In this document: positions 1-9,631 of the stretch, piece by piece
Layout: every line of letters begins with the position of its first letter
Position numbering within the stretch: position 1 is the first letter of the stretch
Assembly (NCBI GenBank): GCA_013368445.1
Contig: JAACJO010000022.1
Location: 310,001-374,000 of the forward strand
Reading direction: 5' to 3'
DNA: 64,000 nt
DNA from: Leucocoprinus leucothites
Taxonomy: Eukaryota > Basidiomycota > Agaricomycetes > Agaricales > Agaricaceae
Made by a program: the position numbers and the translations under genes
The notes under the pieces: model-generated
What the model was told of the DNA's origin: nothing
What the model saw: the letters and a program-made list of their open reading frames with translations, nothing else
The model's database searches: none

Positions 1-711
1 TATCCTCAGATTGGCAATCACCTCATAGCCAAGCAAGATGATTGGTTCTTGGATCGCACTATTCTCTGCTCTAGGAATGATGAAGTGGACACTCTCAATG
101 ATCTCATCCTGGGGAAGTACAAGCCCAATGAAGCCAATGAAACTCATCTGCTAATGAGCATGGACTCAATTGCAGCAGAGAATGACATGCACCAGATGTA
201 TCCCCCAGAGTATCTTCAACGGCTTAGTGCTGCTGGGCTTCCTCCTTCTCGACTTCGCCTCAAGATTGGTTGTCCTGTAATGCTTCTCAGGAACTTGGAT
301 CCAGAAGCAGGACTCTGTAATGGAACAAGAATGGTAGTATTGGGGATACAACAAAGGGTCCTCAAGTGTCATATCATCAGTAGAGATCAGCGATTTTCTG
401 GAAAGGAGGTGTTTATTCCAAGGATTGAGTTGACTCCAAATGCTGAGTCACTTGCAATTCCTCTGAAGCGTCGGCAGTTCCCAGTCCGGCTTGCATTTGC
501 AATGACAATCAATAAGTCTCAAGGACAGTCTGTGAATAATGTAGGAATTAACCTGGAGACTTCAGTGTTTTCACATGGACAGCTATATGTAGCACTCTCT
601 CGATGTACTTCAGTATCTAGGACATTTGTTGTATTGCCTCAAGCTGCCCAGGAAAGTGGTAGGACAGTAAATGTAGTATACAAAGAAGTATTTAATGGTA
701 TTCAACTCTAA
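1..711 (+). CDS. Helitron PIF1-like helicase, C-terminal fragment
   Basis: The frame is open from base 1, so the gene starts outside the window; it stops at 709-711. It encodes the end of a Pif1/Rec-D-type helicase as found in the Rep/Hel protein of Helitron rolling-circle transposons. Visible landmarks are TILCSRNDEVDTLN, the GCPVMLLRNLDP segment, FAMTINKSQGQS (helicase motif V region) and LYVALSRCTSV (motif VI). There is no stop or frameshift in the 236 codons seen. The Helitron 3' terminus follows 78 bp later. Family knowledge: the helicase unwinds donor DNA for strand transfer. Whether the N-terminal Rep nuclease part is present cannot be seen. Confidence 0.93.
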   Translation, partial: YPQIGNHLIAKQDDWFLDRTILCSRNDEVDTLNDLILGKYKPNEANETHLLMSMDSIAAENDMHQMYPPEYLQRLSAAGLPPSRLRLKIGCPVMLLRNLDPEAGLCNGTRMVVLGIQQRVLKCHIISRDQRFSGKEVFIPRIELTPNAESLAIPLKRRQFPVRLAFAMTINKSQGQSVNNVGINLETSVFSHGQLYVALSRCTSVSRTFVVLPQAAQESGRTVNVVYKEVFNGIQL

Positions 712-755
712 ATTAGATTGTATTCAAAACTCATATTTACCATTGCACCCACCGA

Positions 756-789
756 GTGCCGTAGGCACGCGAAGCAAAACTCGTCCTAA
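756..789 (+). terminator. Helitron 3' hairpin and CTAA terminus
   Basis: The palindrome GTGCC/GGCAC with a GTA loop, followed by CTAA, is the transposition-termination signal of Helitrons (rolling-circle replication stop), not a transcription terminator. Confidence 0.8.
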
Positions 790-1317
790 TTAAGAGAGTT
801 GGGATGTTGAATCCTCAGCATTCTCCCCCCGATTCCCCCCTGCCATTGGCTATTCTGCACCATTTTGCCATAATTCATGATGTTATCTAGTGAACATTCA
901 TCCCAGCTTCTCCTTTCACCATCATGTATGTTTACGACCTTCCTTTCTGCAAGCTGGGGAGCTTAGCGCCGTGAGCGTCTATAAAACAGACTCCAGGACT
1001 TCAGAAAGCTACGGCGCTATCTCTGGCGCACAGGTGCTCTCTCCCACAGAACTACCGGATGTACTCCCACCACCACCGGTTGACAAGGACAATGAAAGAC
1101 TGCACAGAGGCCTCTCGGCGCGTCAAGTACAAATGATAGCAGTCGCAGGAACAATAGGAACTGGCCTGTTCCTTGGCACAGGCAGTTCTCTCGCGACAGG
1201 CAGTCCTGCGAGCATGCTCATATGTTATACTATCATTGGATTCATTGTATACGTTACACTGCTACTCCTTGGTGAAATGGCGACACAGTACCCAATAGCC
1301 GGGTCGTTCGGGACGTA

Positions 1318-1531
1318 CAGTGGCTCAAAAAACTGTCCCAATGTTTTCGCATTTTGGACATATTTGCTAATACCAGGGCAGATATATGGCCTAGCATCCT
1401 GAAAATATTCACACAGGTACCTTGACATATTGGGAGCATATATTCCCATGATCACATGACCTTGTCCATCAATGAATTATTAATGAATTATCGAAAATAT
1501 CTACTCATTGGGACAGTTTTTTGACCCTCTG
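1318..1531 (+). repeat. Left 214-bp terminal inverted repeat of the Tc1-like element
   Basis: It starts CAGTGGCTCAAAAAACTGTC and ends with the inverse of nearly the same sequence (GACAGTTTTTTGACCCTCTG), so the arm alone resembles a MITE. It matches 2697-2910 in inverted orientation. Confidence 0.92.
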
Positions 1532-1543
1532 TTATCTACCTAC

Positions 1544-2563
1544 TCAATACTTTGTATGACCTCCTCTTGCCCTGACAACTGCCTCAATCCTTCTGGGCAT
1601 GGTTTCTATCAGCCTTTGGCACCTTTCTGCTGGATTCTTATTCCACTCCTCTACTAGCCTCTCCCACAATTCAAATACTCCCTTAGGTGGTCTTTCATAT
1701 GCCTTCAGCTGGTCCTTCAGGTAGGTCCAGAGGTGTTCAATGGGATTTAGGTCAGGGGATTGTGCAGGGCATGATAGAACTTGAATGTTGTTGTCCACAA
1801 ACCATTGTTGTCCCAGTTTTGAGGTGTGTTTTGGGTCATTATCCTGCTGGAATATCCTCTCCTCCTCCTCCATCTCCAACTTTTCAAAGCTTTCCACCAC
1901 CCCATTGTCCAAAATCTCGCAGTATTTCACTGCATCCATATTCCCTTGAACCTCAATCAGCTTTCCTACCCCATTCCACCCCATACACCCCCACACCATC
2001 ATGTTACCACCTCCTCCATATTTGACAGTAGGGAGAGTGGTCCTATCTGACAGTGGTTCCCCCCTCTCCTTCCAGGTATACACCTTTCCATCTGACCCAA
2101 TCCTGTTGATCTTTGTTTCATCTGTCCACAACACCCTCTTCCAGTCCTCCACTGTCCAATTCCTATGTTCATGTGCAGAGTCAAGGCATTCCTCACAATG
2201 TTGCTTTTTGAGTAGAGGTCATTTGATCTTGGTTACAGAGCAAAATCCATTATCCTGAAGGGTATTTCTGACAGTTTGGGGTGTGACAGGGTCAGACAGA
2301 GTAGAGTTAATGAAATTTGTAGCCTGGACAGCATTATCTAGCTTTCCAGAGGTTATTTGGTGAATTATTGCTTTTTTATCATGAGGAGAAAGCTTGGAAG
2401 GACGTCCTCCCTTGTTGTTTTCCTTGTCCCCATCAACTTCTTTATTGATCCTCCCAATAGTAGACTTGCCTAGACCAGTTTTATGTTCAATATGGCACAA
2501 GGAATAGCCATCTTTGAGAAGAGAAGTGACTTGGGAGTATTAGGTAGAGGAGATAGCTTTCAT
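1544..2563 (-). pseudogene. Tc1-like DD34E transposase with two nonsense codons
   Basis: The frame runs from an ATG at 2561-2563 to the stop at 1544 (340 codons, normal for Tc1-like transposases). The N-terminal HTH part contains SLLKDGYSLCHIEHKTGLGKS, and the catalytic part contains WTDETKINR, QQDNDPKHTS and NPIEHLW. The second Asp and the Glu are separated by 34 residues, giving DD34E. Two in-frame stops break it: TAA at 2540-2542 (codon 8, most simply a Gln CAA) and TGA at 2219-2221 (most simply Arg CGA). There is no frameshift. This copy cannot make a full transposase, so if it moved recently it was mobilised by another copy. Confidence 0.92.
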
Positions 2564-2696
2564 GATGTAGTGGCAGGAAGAAAGACAGTTGTAGCCATCT
2601 CAACATGTCAACCAAGGTCACATGATCTTGTTTACTACTCCCACACCTGCCCTGATGCTCCCCTGGCATGTTACAAGATAGATACTGGGAGGCTGA

Positions 2697-2910
2697 CAGG
2701 GGGTCAAAAAACTGTCCCAATGAGTAGATATTTTTAATAATTCATTACTAATTCATTGATGGACAAGGTCATGTGATCATGGGAATATATGCTCCCAATA
2801 TGTCAAGGTACCTGTGTGAATATTTTCAGGATGCTAGGCCATATATCTGCCCTGGTATTAGCAAATATGTCCAAAATGCGAAAACATTGGGACAGTTTTT
2901 TGAGCCACTG
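2697..2910 (-). repeat. Right 214-bp terminal inverted repeat of the Tc1-like element
   Basis: The inverted copy of 1318-1531, the same length. The inner end is CAGGGGGTCAAAAAACTG and the outer end is GACAGTTTTTTGAGCCACTG. Confidence 0.92.
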
Positions 2911-4712
2911 TACTGTACGAGGTTTTTCTCGCCTTCGTATGGGTTCGCGTTGGCCTGGAATTACTGGTTCAATGACGCAGTATCTGTGGCAGGACACCTA
3001 GTAGCAGCGCAGTTGGTGATGGCATACTGGACGAATTGGCATCCTTGGACAATTGGATTGATTTTCTGGTTCTTCCTGGTAGGCGTGAATGCTGTTCATG
3101 TGAAGGTTTATGGAGAACTCGGTGAGTGCCATTGTCAGTCGTGGTGTTAAATTTGTGTGCCAACGAATCTTCAGAGTATTGGCTTGCTTCATTGAAAGTC
3201 ATTGCAATTATCATGTTTATCATTCTCGGTATTCTTGTGAACGTTGGTATCAATTCTGAACATCGATTTATCAGCGGTGAATATTGGAGAATTTCTGGTG
3301 CACCCTTTGTGGGAGGATTTGGTGGATTTGCTCATGTGTTCGTAACAGCGAGCTTTGCCTGTGAGTAATGCTTACTGCCCTTGTCAGGTGGGCTTCTAGT
3401 TATTGCAGTTAGACGGTGGGACCGAAAGTTTGGGTATCACCGCTGGTGAAACTAAAAATCCGTCAAAGAACATGCCTAGAGTCATCAAGTTTGTCTTCTG
3501 GAGGTGAACAGATCCTGCATCTCAGGAATGTCGAATGTGCGCTGAGATTCTTCTTCAATAGAATCCTCATTTTCTACGTTGTCAGTGTACTACTCATTGG
3601 CCTCAATGGTTAACATACTATTTTTCTGCTTCTTTGTACTACGGCTAATAAAATTTTCATGACAGTGCCCTACACATACCCCAATCTTTCCAACCGGGAC
3701 GCTGTCACTTCACCTTTCACAATTGTCTTCCAACAAGTTGGCACTGGTGGGTTCCAGGTCCATCTGGCCGACCCAAACACTCATGTCACACCAACCTAGC
3801 TGGCGCCGCATCATTTATGAACACAGTTGTCTTCACATCGGTGCTTTCTGGTGCAAATCACGCTTTATTTGCAGGTACCCGAGTCCTTTATGGTACGATA
3901 CAGCATTTCCAAGCGTGAAAAGCTTCCTCTGACAACAGTGCATTTTTCAGGTCTCTCCGCCACGAAACAGGCACCTCGTCTCTTCTCCTGGACTACGACG
4001 AGCGGAATTCCTCTGCCTTCATTGTTGGCAACGAGTAGCATCAGCATCCTCTGCTTTGGGAGCAGTTATATCGGCAATGGGGCACTTTGGAGTTGGTTGC
4101 AAAACCTAGTCGGTGTATCGGATCAAATTGCGTGGTTTTCTATTGGTCTTGCAAGTTGGCGGTTCCGCAAAGCTTGGGTTATACAAGGGCGTTCTTTGGA
4201 CGATATGAAGTTTCGTGTAGCCTGGACATGGCCTTGGGGCCCTGCATTCGTGGTACGTAAGCTCCATACCTAGTCACTATAGCTTCCTGAGAGCCGGCGC
4301 AGGTTATATCTGTCTTCTGTCTGATTCTGAGTGAGCCTTCTTTTCCCATGATGCTATTTGTTTGGATAATTGACCGATGTAATATTGATAAGTCCAAGGA
4401 TGGTCTTCATTCTATCCAACTTTCCAGCCAATCGACTTTGTCTCATATTATATCAAGATTCCTGTCATGATTGTGATGTGCATCTTCTGGATGCTCATCC
4501 AACGACCTGGACTTCAAGCCTCTACTGAGACTTCTCAGACTAAGCGGCTGTGGTACAACGACCTCGTAGATATCAGTACTGTGGATCTATACAAGGACGA
4601 ATACCAAGACGTCGAGTTTGACAGGGTTGAGGACGATACAAGGCAGAATCGGGTGGCGAAAGGGAGCTTTGGAACAAGGACATTCTGGAGATTTTATTAT
4701 CTGGTGGTGTGA

Positions 4713-5355
4713 TGGTCAGGTCGTAGGGGGGTTTTTCACAGGTGATGATTTTCCCGTTATTGGTGAAGTTCTCTTTGATTTGCGCACAAGGTTAATGCCC
4801 CGACCAAGGTGGCCGTAGATTCTGTGATACCAGGACACAAACAGGCGACCAGGCATTTCACGCACGGTTGACTTTCGAATATTCATATACCCTATATAAG
4901 TACTCATAGTCTTCATACACCCGCACGTGCTCCGACATATGAACAATTCAAATATGAAAAGTTGATCTACGGTCTTCCCAAAATTGACGTTGACCGACAT
5001 CAAAACTGGCCCCTTCTCATATTGCTTGGGCACTGATTTCAGGACCTAGAGAGCGAACATTGTAGTGCTTGACCGGGAATATTCAGGATATTATTTGAAT
5101 TCTTTCCCCTCCAGCTCTCATGACATCGGTCACCCGTAGAATCATTCAAACACAAACTCTTCAGACATAGGTTCTCCCCTTGCCGCTGAGTCGTATTAGA
5201 CATCGCCTGAGCACTAGGGCGTAAACGCCAGTAAAGTTAAGCACAATTTACGCAACCAGACGGTATCGGTGGTTCCTCAGCCAATGGAATTTTCTTATTT
5301 GCGCGAGGTAATCACATATATTAAGTAAAAACAATTAAGCATTACGATCTACGAT
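4713..5355. other. Intergenic spacer between convergent permease and Mrp51 genes
   Basis: It holds the 3' flanks of the two genes. I see no coding exon. At 5188-5300 there is a weak resemblance to 5S rRNA (AGTTAAGCAC), not accepted as a gene. Confidence 0.5.
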
Positions 5356-7197
5356 CTACACCCCCTCCTTCCCTCCCTCTCCCTCACCCACAGGCGCACC
5401 CGCACCCGCACCTCCAACAATACCCTGCAACGTCCTCTTCACATCCTCCCCTCCAGCACCACTTCCACGTCCACCCCCATTCCCAACCTTCGAATCATTC
5501 CTCCTAAACACCTTATCCCACATCTCCCTATTCCCCCTCGAATACCCCGACCCAAACCTCGCTCCTCTCTCCAACACACCCTCCATCACACCCTTCCTCG
5601 GTAAATCATAATAACTCGCAATCCCACCCGCACCTGCACCTTTACCTACACCCCCATACCTCATCATATCACCACCTTCACCCGCCATCAACGCGCCCAC
5701 CTTCCCAAACCTGTTCTTTGCATCAAACTCGGCATGCGTACTATAATCGATGCTCCCGGGTTTATAAGGATTACTCCCCACATTCCGTTTTTCTAAATCC
5801 ATATCCGTAGCTGATTCAGCTGTGACGGATATCGCACGGAGATGGTCAGAGGGGAGGGAGAGATGGGCTTTGTATCCGGTTGTGGTATTGGAGGGGGGAG
5901 AACGGAGGGTGAGGGAGAGTAAACGCATAGTGGCGGTTGAGGGTTTGATTTTGAGTGGATCTGTTGGGTCTGCTGGTGGTGGTGGGAGAGCAGAGGCGGA
6001 GAAGGACGAGTCGTCCTTCTCGTTGACACCTTCTCCTGGGCCATGACCAACAGCCATGTCCGTAGCCTCCGGGTTATAAAACGGTACATTCGTCCCTGCA
6101 TTCGTCCTCGTAGTATTCGAAACAATACCCGCAAACAACGAAACATAATTCGCAGAGTTTCGATCGTTCTTCTTATCAATATAAGCAAAGAACGAAGAGA
6201 ATTGAGGTGCGACTTGGAGTATGTATCCAGGTTGAGGACGGGTGGTGAGGACGGTTTCGAGGGGGGAGTAGTGTGTGTAGGTGAGTGCTCCTGTGCGATG
6301 AGGTTGACGTTCGATGTTGGCTGAGATGGCTGTGGTTGGGGTGTTCACTTTGCCAGAGCGTTTGGGTTTGGTGGGAGAGGAAGGAGAGGTGGAGGAGAAG
6401 TGGTCAGCGAGGAATGGACGGTGAAGTCTATGGTTCTTGGCTTGGCCAGCGACGAAGAGAAGGTCCTCTTCCTCTTTGAACTCTGGGATTTGCGGTGACT
6501 CTTCTGAAGAGGAGAAAAACTCGGAAGCTTCAGCGAGAGCTTCGGCTTTTCGCTTGGCATAGCGGGCTTTATGTTCCTCGATGAGGTATTGTTGATACTC
6601 TGGTGAGAGGTCACGGAGTTTGTTGAGGTAGCGTTTGAATTGACGCGGTGATAGCGACGCAATGTTGAGTTGAGAAGGGTTTCCAAAAGCTGGAGATGTA
6701 GTGTCAGCTTGTTGCGGTGGAGGACGCCTAGCACCATAAGCACCTTCTCCTCTTCGTCCTAGCCCATCCACAGGCTCACGCGTTCGAGACCCATAATCGC
6801 TCTCTGCAAACTCGGAATCAACAAGCCACTGAGTCTTGGCCTCTCCGAGATTTTTATCCCATTCGCCGTTGGGAGCATTACGAGGAGTGATGTTGAGCTC
6901 TTCAACGCGTTTAACAAATTTGACGAGTGCCTCGGCATTGTTCCATTCGGTGAACTGAGCATGGTGTTCGAATTGGTTGACGGTGATATAAGAGTCTTTA
7001 TAGGGCATTGGAATGGGGCGTTTAAGCCCATAGTGTCCGCGACGAGCATGAGCCTGAGGAGCAGTGTAGGTCTGAGCTATAGCTGGGTCATACGACGCAA
7101 AGCGTGACCTGCGCAAAAGCTCAGAAAAGGCAGAGGAGGAGGGAGGAGCGGCGGCTTTGGCTGCAACATTTGCAGCACTTGCACTGGCCACTGCCAT
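5356..7197 (-). CDS. MRP51: Mitochondrial small-subunit ribosomal protein Mrp51 (bS1m)
   Basis: A single-exon gene of 613 codons. The open frame extends 10 codons upstream to 7227 but without an ATG; the ATG at 7197 is the natural start (MAVASASAANVAAK). The N-terminal part has the Mrp51 pattern: LLRRSRFASYD, then RRGHYGLKRPIP, then DSYITVNQFEHHAQFTEW and an AEALVKFVKRVEEL helix. The rest is low-complexity (Ser/Pro/Gly-rich, C-terminal Gly/Glu-rich). Family knowledge: Mrp51/bS1m sits in the mitoribosomal small subunit and supports translation initiation. The Ala-rich start is compatible with a mitochondrial presequence. It is divergent from the nucleotide-sugar transporter gene across about 710 bp. 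Confidence 0.82.
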   Translation of the reverse strand: MAVASASAANVAAKAAAPPSSSAFSELLRRSRFASYDPAIAQTYTAPQAHARRGHYGLKRPIPMPYKDSYITVNQFEHHAQFTEWNNAEALVKFVKRVEELNITPRNAPNGEWDKNLGEAKTQWLVDSEFAESDYGSRTREPVDGLGRRGEGAYGARRPPPQQADTTSPAFGNPSQLNIASLSPRQFKRYLNKLRDLSPEYQQYLIEEHKARYAKRKAEALAEASEFFSSSEESPQIPEFKEEEDLLFVAGQAKNHRLHRPFLADHFSSTSPSSPTKPKRSGKVNTPTTAISANIERQPHRTGALTYTHYSPLETVLTTRPQPGYILQVAPQFSSFFAYIDKKNDRNSANYVSLFAGIVSNTTRTNAGTNVPFYNPEATDMAVGHGPGEGVNEKDDSSFSASALPPPPADPTDPLKIKPSTATMRLLSLTLRSPPSNTTTGYKAHLSLPSDHLRAISVTAESATDMDLEKRNVGSNPYKPGSIDYSTHAEFDAKNRFGKVGALMAGEGGDMMRYGGVGKGAGAGGIASYYDLPRKGVMEGVLERGARFGSGYSRGNREMWDKVFRRNDSKVGNGGGRGSGAGGEDVKRTLQGIVGGAGAGAPVGEGEGGKEGV

Positions 7198-7908
7198 TCG
7201 AGTGTCTGTTTCGCGCTGGAAAGACACGAAATTTCCGCTGCTTCCGGGTTCGAATGGTCATGTGATGCTTTTGATCGGAGTTCGGAACTCTCCGGACTGT
7301 ATATCAGCAGACTTTTTTCATCGAAACAGGGTTTTTCTACATAACCCAACGGCGTTCAAATTACTGTCCTCATCCCCTCCCTCTGCGCACGTTCGTAGAT
7401 TGTATAGGGAAGGACGGTCCAGACAAGCGTCGGAGAGAGATACTTGAATTCTCAAAAACAATCTTTGCTGATGGCTCCTCCCACTGGTTGAGGAGCGAGG
7501 ACGCAGGATCACCTGGAGCTTTTCTACATTTCGGCATTGTATTTTAGCGTTGTAGTAGTCATCATTTTAACGAAGTGAGTGTTCTCTCTCCTTTGATCAA
7601 CAGAGGTGTGAGCCGAGGATGATAATCCTGGTAAAAGCACGCAACCCGTCCAAACGGACTCTGCTCAAGGCAGACAAAGAGGGGTGTTGCGGGTGGAGAA
7701 ATAAAGGCGAGGCTGAGGCTCGCACCACTGTGTGATTTCCTGCATGTTCGCTTCTAGTGCTGACTTATACAAACCAGGTGGAGCAGGATAGAATAGTGTT
7801 AGCGTATAGAAGTAGCTTAGCGTGTAAAGGGAAGCGTGGGAATGTATGATGGGCTGGAAATAATATTGTGGTGGTTTGAGAGAATGATTTTTTTGACCAG
7901 AACGCGAG
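7198..7908. promoter_or_regulatory. Divergent intergenic region, Mrp51 / nucleotide-sugar transporter
   Basis: A 711-bp head-to-head spacer that must hold both promoters. No clear TATA box is placed for either gene. A pyrimidine-rich tract begins just inside the transporter model (7918-8035), as often seen near basidiomycete transcription starts. Confidence 0.5.
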
Positions 7909-9631
7909 ATGCACCACCGTCCCATCCCCACTCTCCGCTCCTCGTCCTCCTCTGCACTTCCTACCCCAACTCCTTCTCCTCGTCTCTCTCCTCTCCTCCC
8001 ACCCTCCTCCTTTTCCTACTCAGAAAAGCCCCTCCATGCTCTCTCAAACTCTGACCCGCCTCCATCCCCTACCTTCTGTGGTATCCCTCTCAAATACCTT
8101 TCGTGAGTGTTTCGCGTGTCAACGGGCGAGTTATCAAGCTGACATGCACCTTAGCCTCGTAACGCTGGCCGTGCAGAACGCCGCGCTCGCTATAGTGATG
8201 CACTACTCGCGTATCATCACACCACCTCACCTCTCCTACTCTCCCGCCTCTGCCGTCCTTCTCAACGAAATCCTCAAGGGCTCCATTTCCTTCTTCATGG
8301 CCCTCCATAATACCTTTTCCTCCTCTTCCGACTACTCCACCTCGCGTTACGCACCTCTTAGCCAAGGAGGAGGTGGGGGACCCCACCCACTCAAAAAACT
8401 CCTCTCCTCCTTTACTTGCGTCTGTGGTGACATTTTCAGCCCAGACTGCTGGAAACTCTCCATCCCCGCCATCCTCTACGTCGTCCAAAACTCCCTCCAA
8501 TTCGTCGCCATCTCCAATCTCCCCGTCGCGACTTTCCAAGTCACCTATCAAATGAAAATCCTCACCACCGCCGCCTTCTCCGTCGCCCTCCTTCGCAAAA
8601 AAATGAGCACCACAAAGTGGCTCTCATTATTCTTTTTGGCTATCGGTGTCGGAATCGTTCAGATTCAATCGGCAATCACGAACAGTAATCCCACTTCCAC
8701 CTCGGGTACGACTGGACATGGGACACATGAATCGCCTGTAGGAAGCGCTCATGATTATAATGTTCATGTTATGAACCCTCTCACAGGGTTTGGCGCCGTG
8801 ACGGCAGCATGTTTCACTTCCGGTCTCGCGGGAGTGTATTTCGAGATGGTGTTGAAAGGGTCGAAAGCAGACCTCTGGGTCCGCAACGTCCAACTCTCAC
8901 TCTTCTCACTCATCCCCGCGCTTCTACCCATCCTATACGCACCGCCTCTCCCCGACTCGACCGGCTTCCTCTCGGACCTGTTTAGGAACTTTGGTCCTTG
9001 GGCATGGGCTGTCGTTTCGATACAGGTGTTTGGTGGACTCGTCACGGCGGTGGTTATCAAGTACTCTGATAACATTTTGAAAGGCTTTGCCACGAGTTTA
9101 TCCATCGTCCTTTCATTCCTCGCGAGTGTCGTGTTGTTCGACTTTCACATCACATGGAGTTTTGTTATCGGAGCGAGTACAGTGCTCACCGCTACGTGGA
9201 TGTACAACCAACCACCCGGTAAAGAACCCATCTCCATCGTCCTCACCGGATCCTCCGTCACCGGCACCAGTAACGGAAGCATGCACTCTCCTTCAAGCAG
9301 TAAAGCCAAAGTATCACCATTCGCATCGCCTCGTATCCTCGCCAGCGCGCTTGGAATCACGAACACTGCCACTGATGTTTCTGTCAATGTGAAAGATGAG
9401 GATGTGTTGCTTTCGCCGATGCAGAGAAAGGGGAGTGATGGGATGTTGGATACGTCGAGGTATAATTATGCACCGTATGGGAGTCCGTGGCCTTCGAGAC
9501 CTCCTTCGAGGGCTCCTACGCCTACGCCTGGATTGACGATTGAGGAGTTGCAGGATCAGAGTGAGGCTGGGTTGGTTAGTCCTACTGGGAGTGTTGGAGG
9601 GAGGAGGAGTGATGATTCGGTGAGGATTTGA
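7909..9631 (+). CDS. Nucleotide-sugar transporter (UDP-galactose/UDP-GlcNAc type)
   Basis: Two exons, 7909-8102 and 8155-9631 (52-bp intron), 556 aa. Exon 1 ends in GIPLKYLS and joins LVTLAVQNAALAIVMHYSR, the family's first membrane helix. Further landmarks are SAVLLNEILKGSISF, NLPVATFQVTYQMKILTTA, LSLFFLAIGVGIVQIQ and GLAGVYFEMVLKGS. About 10 membrane helices are followed by a soluble Ser/Pro-rich tail of about 150 residues with clusters of SPF, SPM and SPTGS. The family (SLC35A-like) exchanges UDP-sugars for UMP across the Golgi membrane; the substrate cannot be told from sequence. The only in-frame ATG is at 7909, which gives an unusual Ser/Pro-rich extension of about 50 residues encoded by a CT-rich tract. 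The ATG at 8036 is in frame with exon 2 only if the intron is retained. Confidence 0.9.
8103..8154 (+). other. Intron of the nucleotide-sugar transporter
   Basis: GTGAGT donor and CCTTAG acceptor, 52 bp. Splicing joins KYLS to LVTLAV in frame, as in family members. Confidence 0.85.

Larger units (their letters stand above)
1..789 (+). mobile_element. Helitron, 3' end
   Basis: The element enters from the left edge and ends at the CTAA at 786-789, followed by T at 790. Helitrons end in CTRR and insert between A and T. A perfect 5-bp hairpin, GTGCC-GTA-GGCAC (756-768), lies 17 bp before the CTAA, as expected for the termination hairpin. No target duplication is expected. The terminus is only 87 bp from the ATG of the permease gene. 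Confidence 0.85.
1318..2910. mobile_element. Tc1/mariner element with 214-bp inverted arms
   Basis: A 1593-bp element flanked by TA duplications (1316-1317 and 2911-2912). Both termini start CAGTGGCTCAAAAAACTG. The terminal inverted repeats are 214 bp long: left arm 1318-1531, right arm 2697-2910. Each arm is itself bounded by inverted copies of the terminus: its inner end reads CAGTTTTTTGACCCTCTG on the left and the mirror on the right. Between the arms is one transposase ORF on the minus strand. Removing the element with one TA restores the permease frame exactly. Confidence 0.95.
877..4712 (+). pseudogene. Amino-acid permease interrupted by a Tc1-like transposon
   Basis: This is a yeast-type amino-acid permease (APC superfamily, 12 membrane helices, plasma membrane H+ symport of amino acids). 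Hand splicing gives exons 877-925, 990-1317 plus 2913-3121 (one exon split by the transposon), 3175-3360, 3413-3503, 3562-3608, 3666-3746, 3800-3892, 3951-4252, 4303-4330 and 4393-4712. Without the transposon and one TA copy these sum to 1734 nt (577 aa) with no stop. Landmarks: GTIGTGLFLGTG (helix 1), SFAYGGTESLGITAGETKNP, NHALFAGTRVLYG, SSYIGNGALWSWLQNLVGV, and the family C-terminus VDLYKDEYQDVE. The start at 877 and first intron 926-989 are the least certain; no in-frame ATG exists without that intron. The insertion falls after the second membrane helix, so only a short truncated protein could be made. It may be a very recent inactivation or segregate as an allele. Confidence 0.88.

Noticed and set aside
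890..1402. ORF starting with GTG at 890 as the permease N-terminus
   Set aside because: Not an ATG, and an intron 926-989 with GTATGT/ACAG gives a normal ATG start at 877; the ORF's 3' end (GSKNCPN onward) is transposon sequence.
5188..5300. 5S rRNA-like stretch (contains AGTTAAGCAC and a later GGTATCGGTGG)
   Set aside because: Only the internal motif matches; the helices I and IV arms and normal start cannot be formed by eye. A covariance-model search would decide.
8036..8154. ATG at 8036 as the transporter start
   Set aside because: It reads through an intron with perfect splice sites and breaks the conserved KYLSLVTLAVQN junction.
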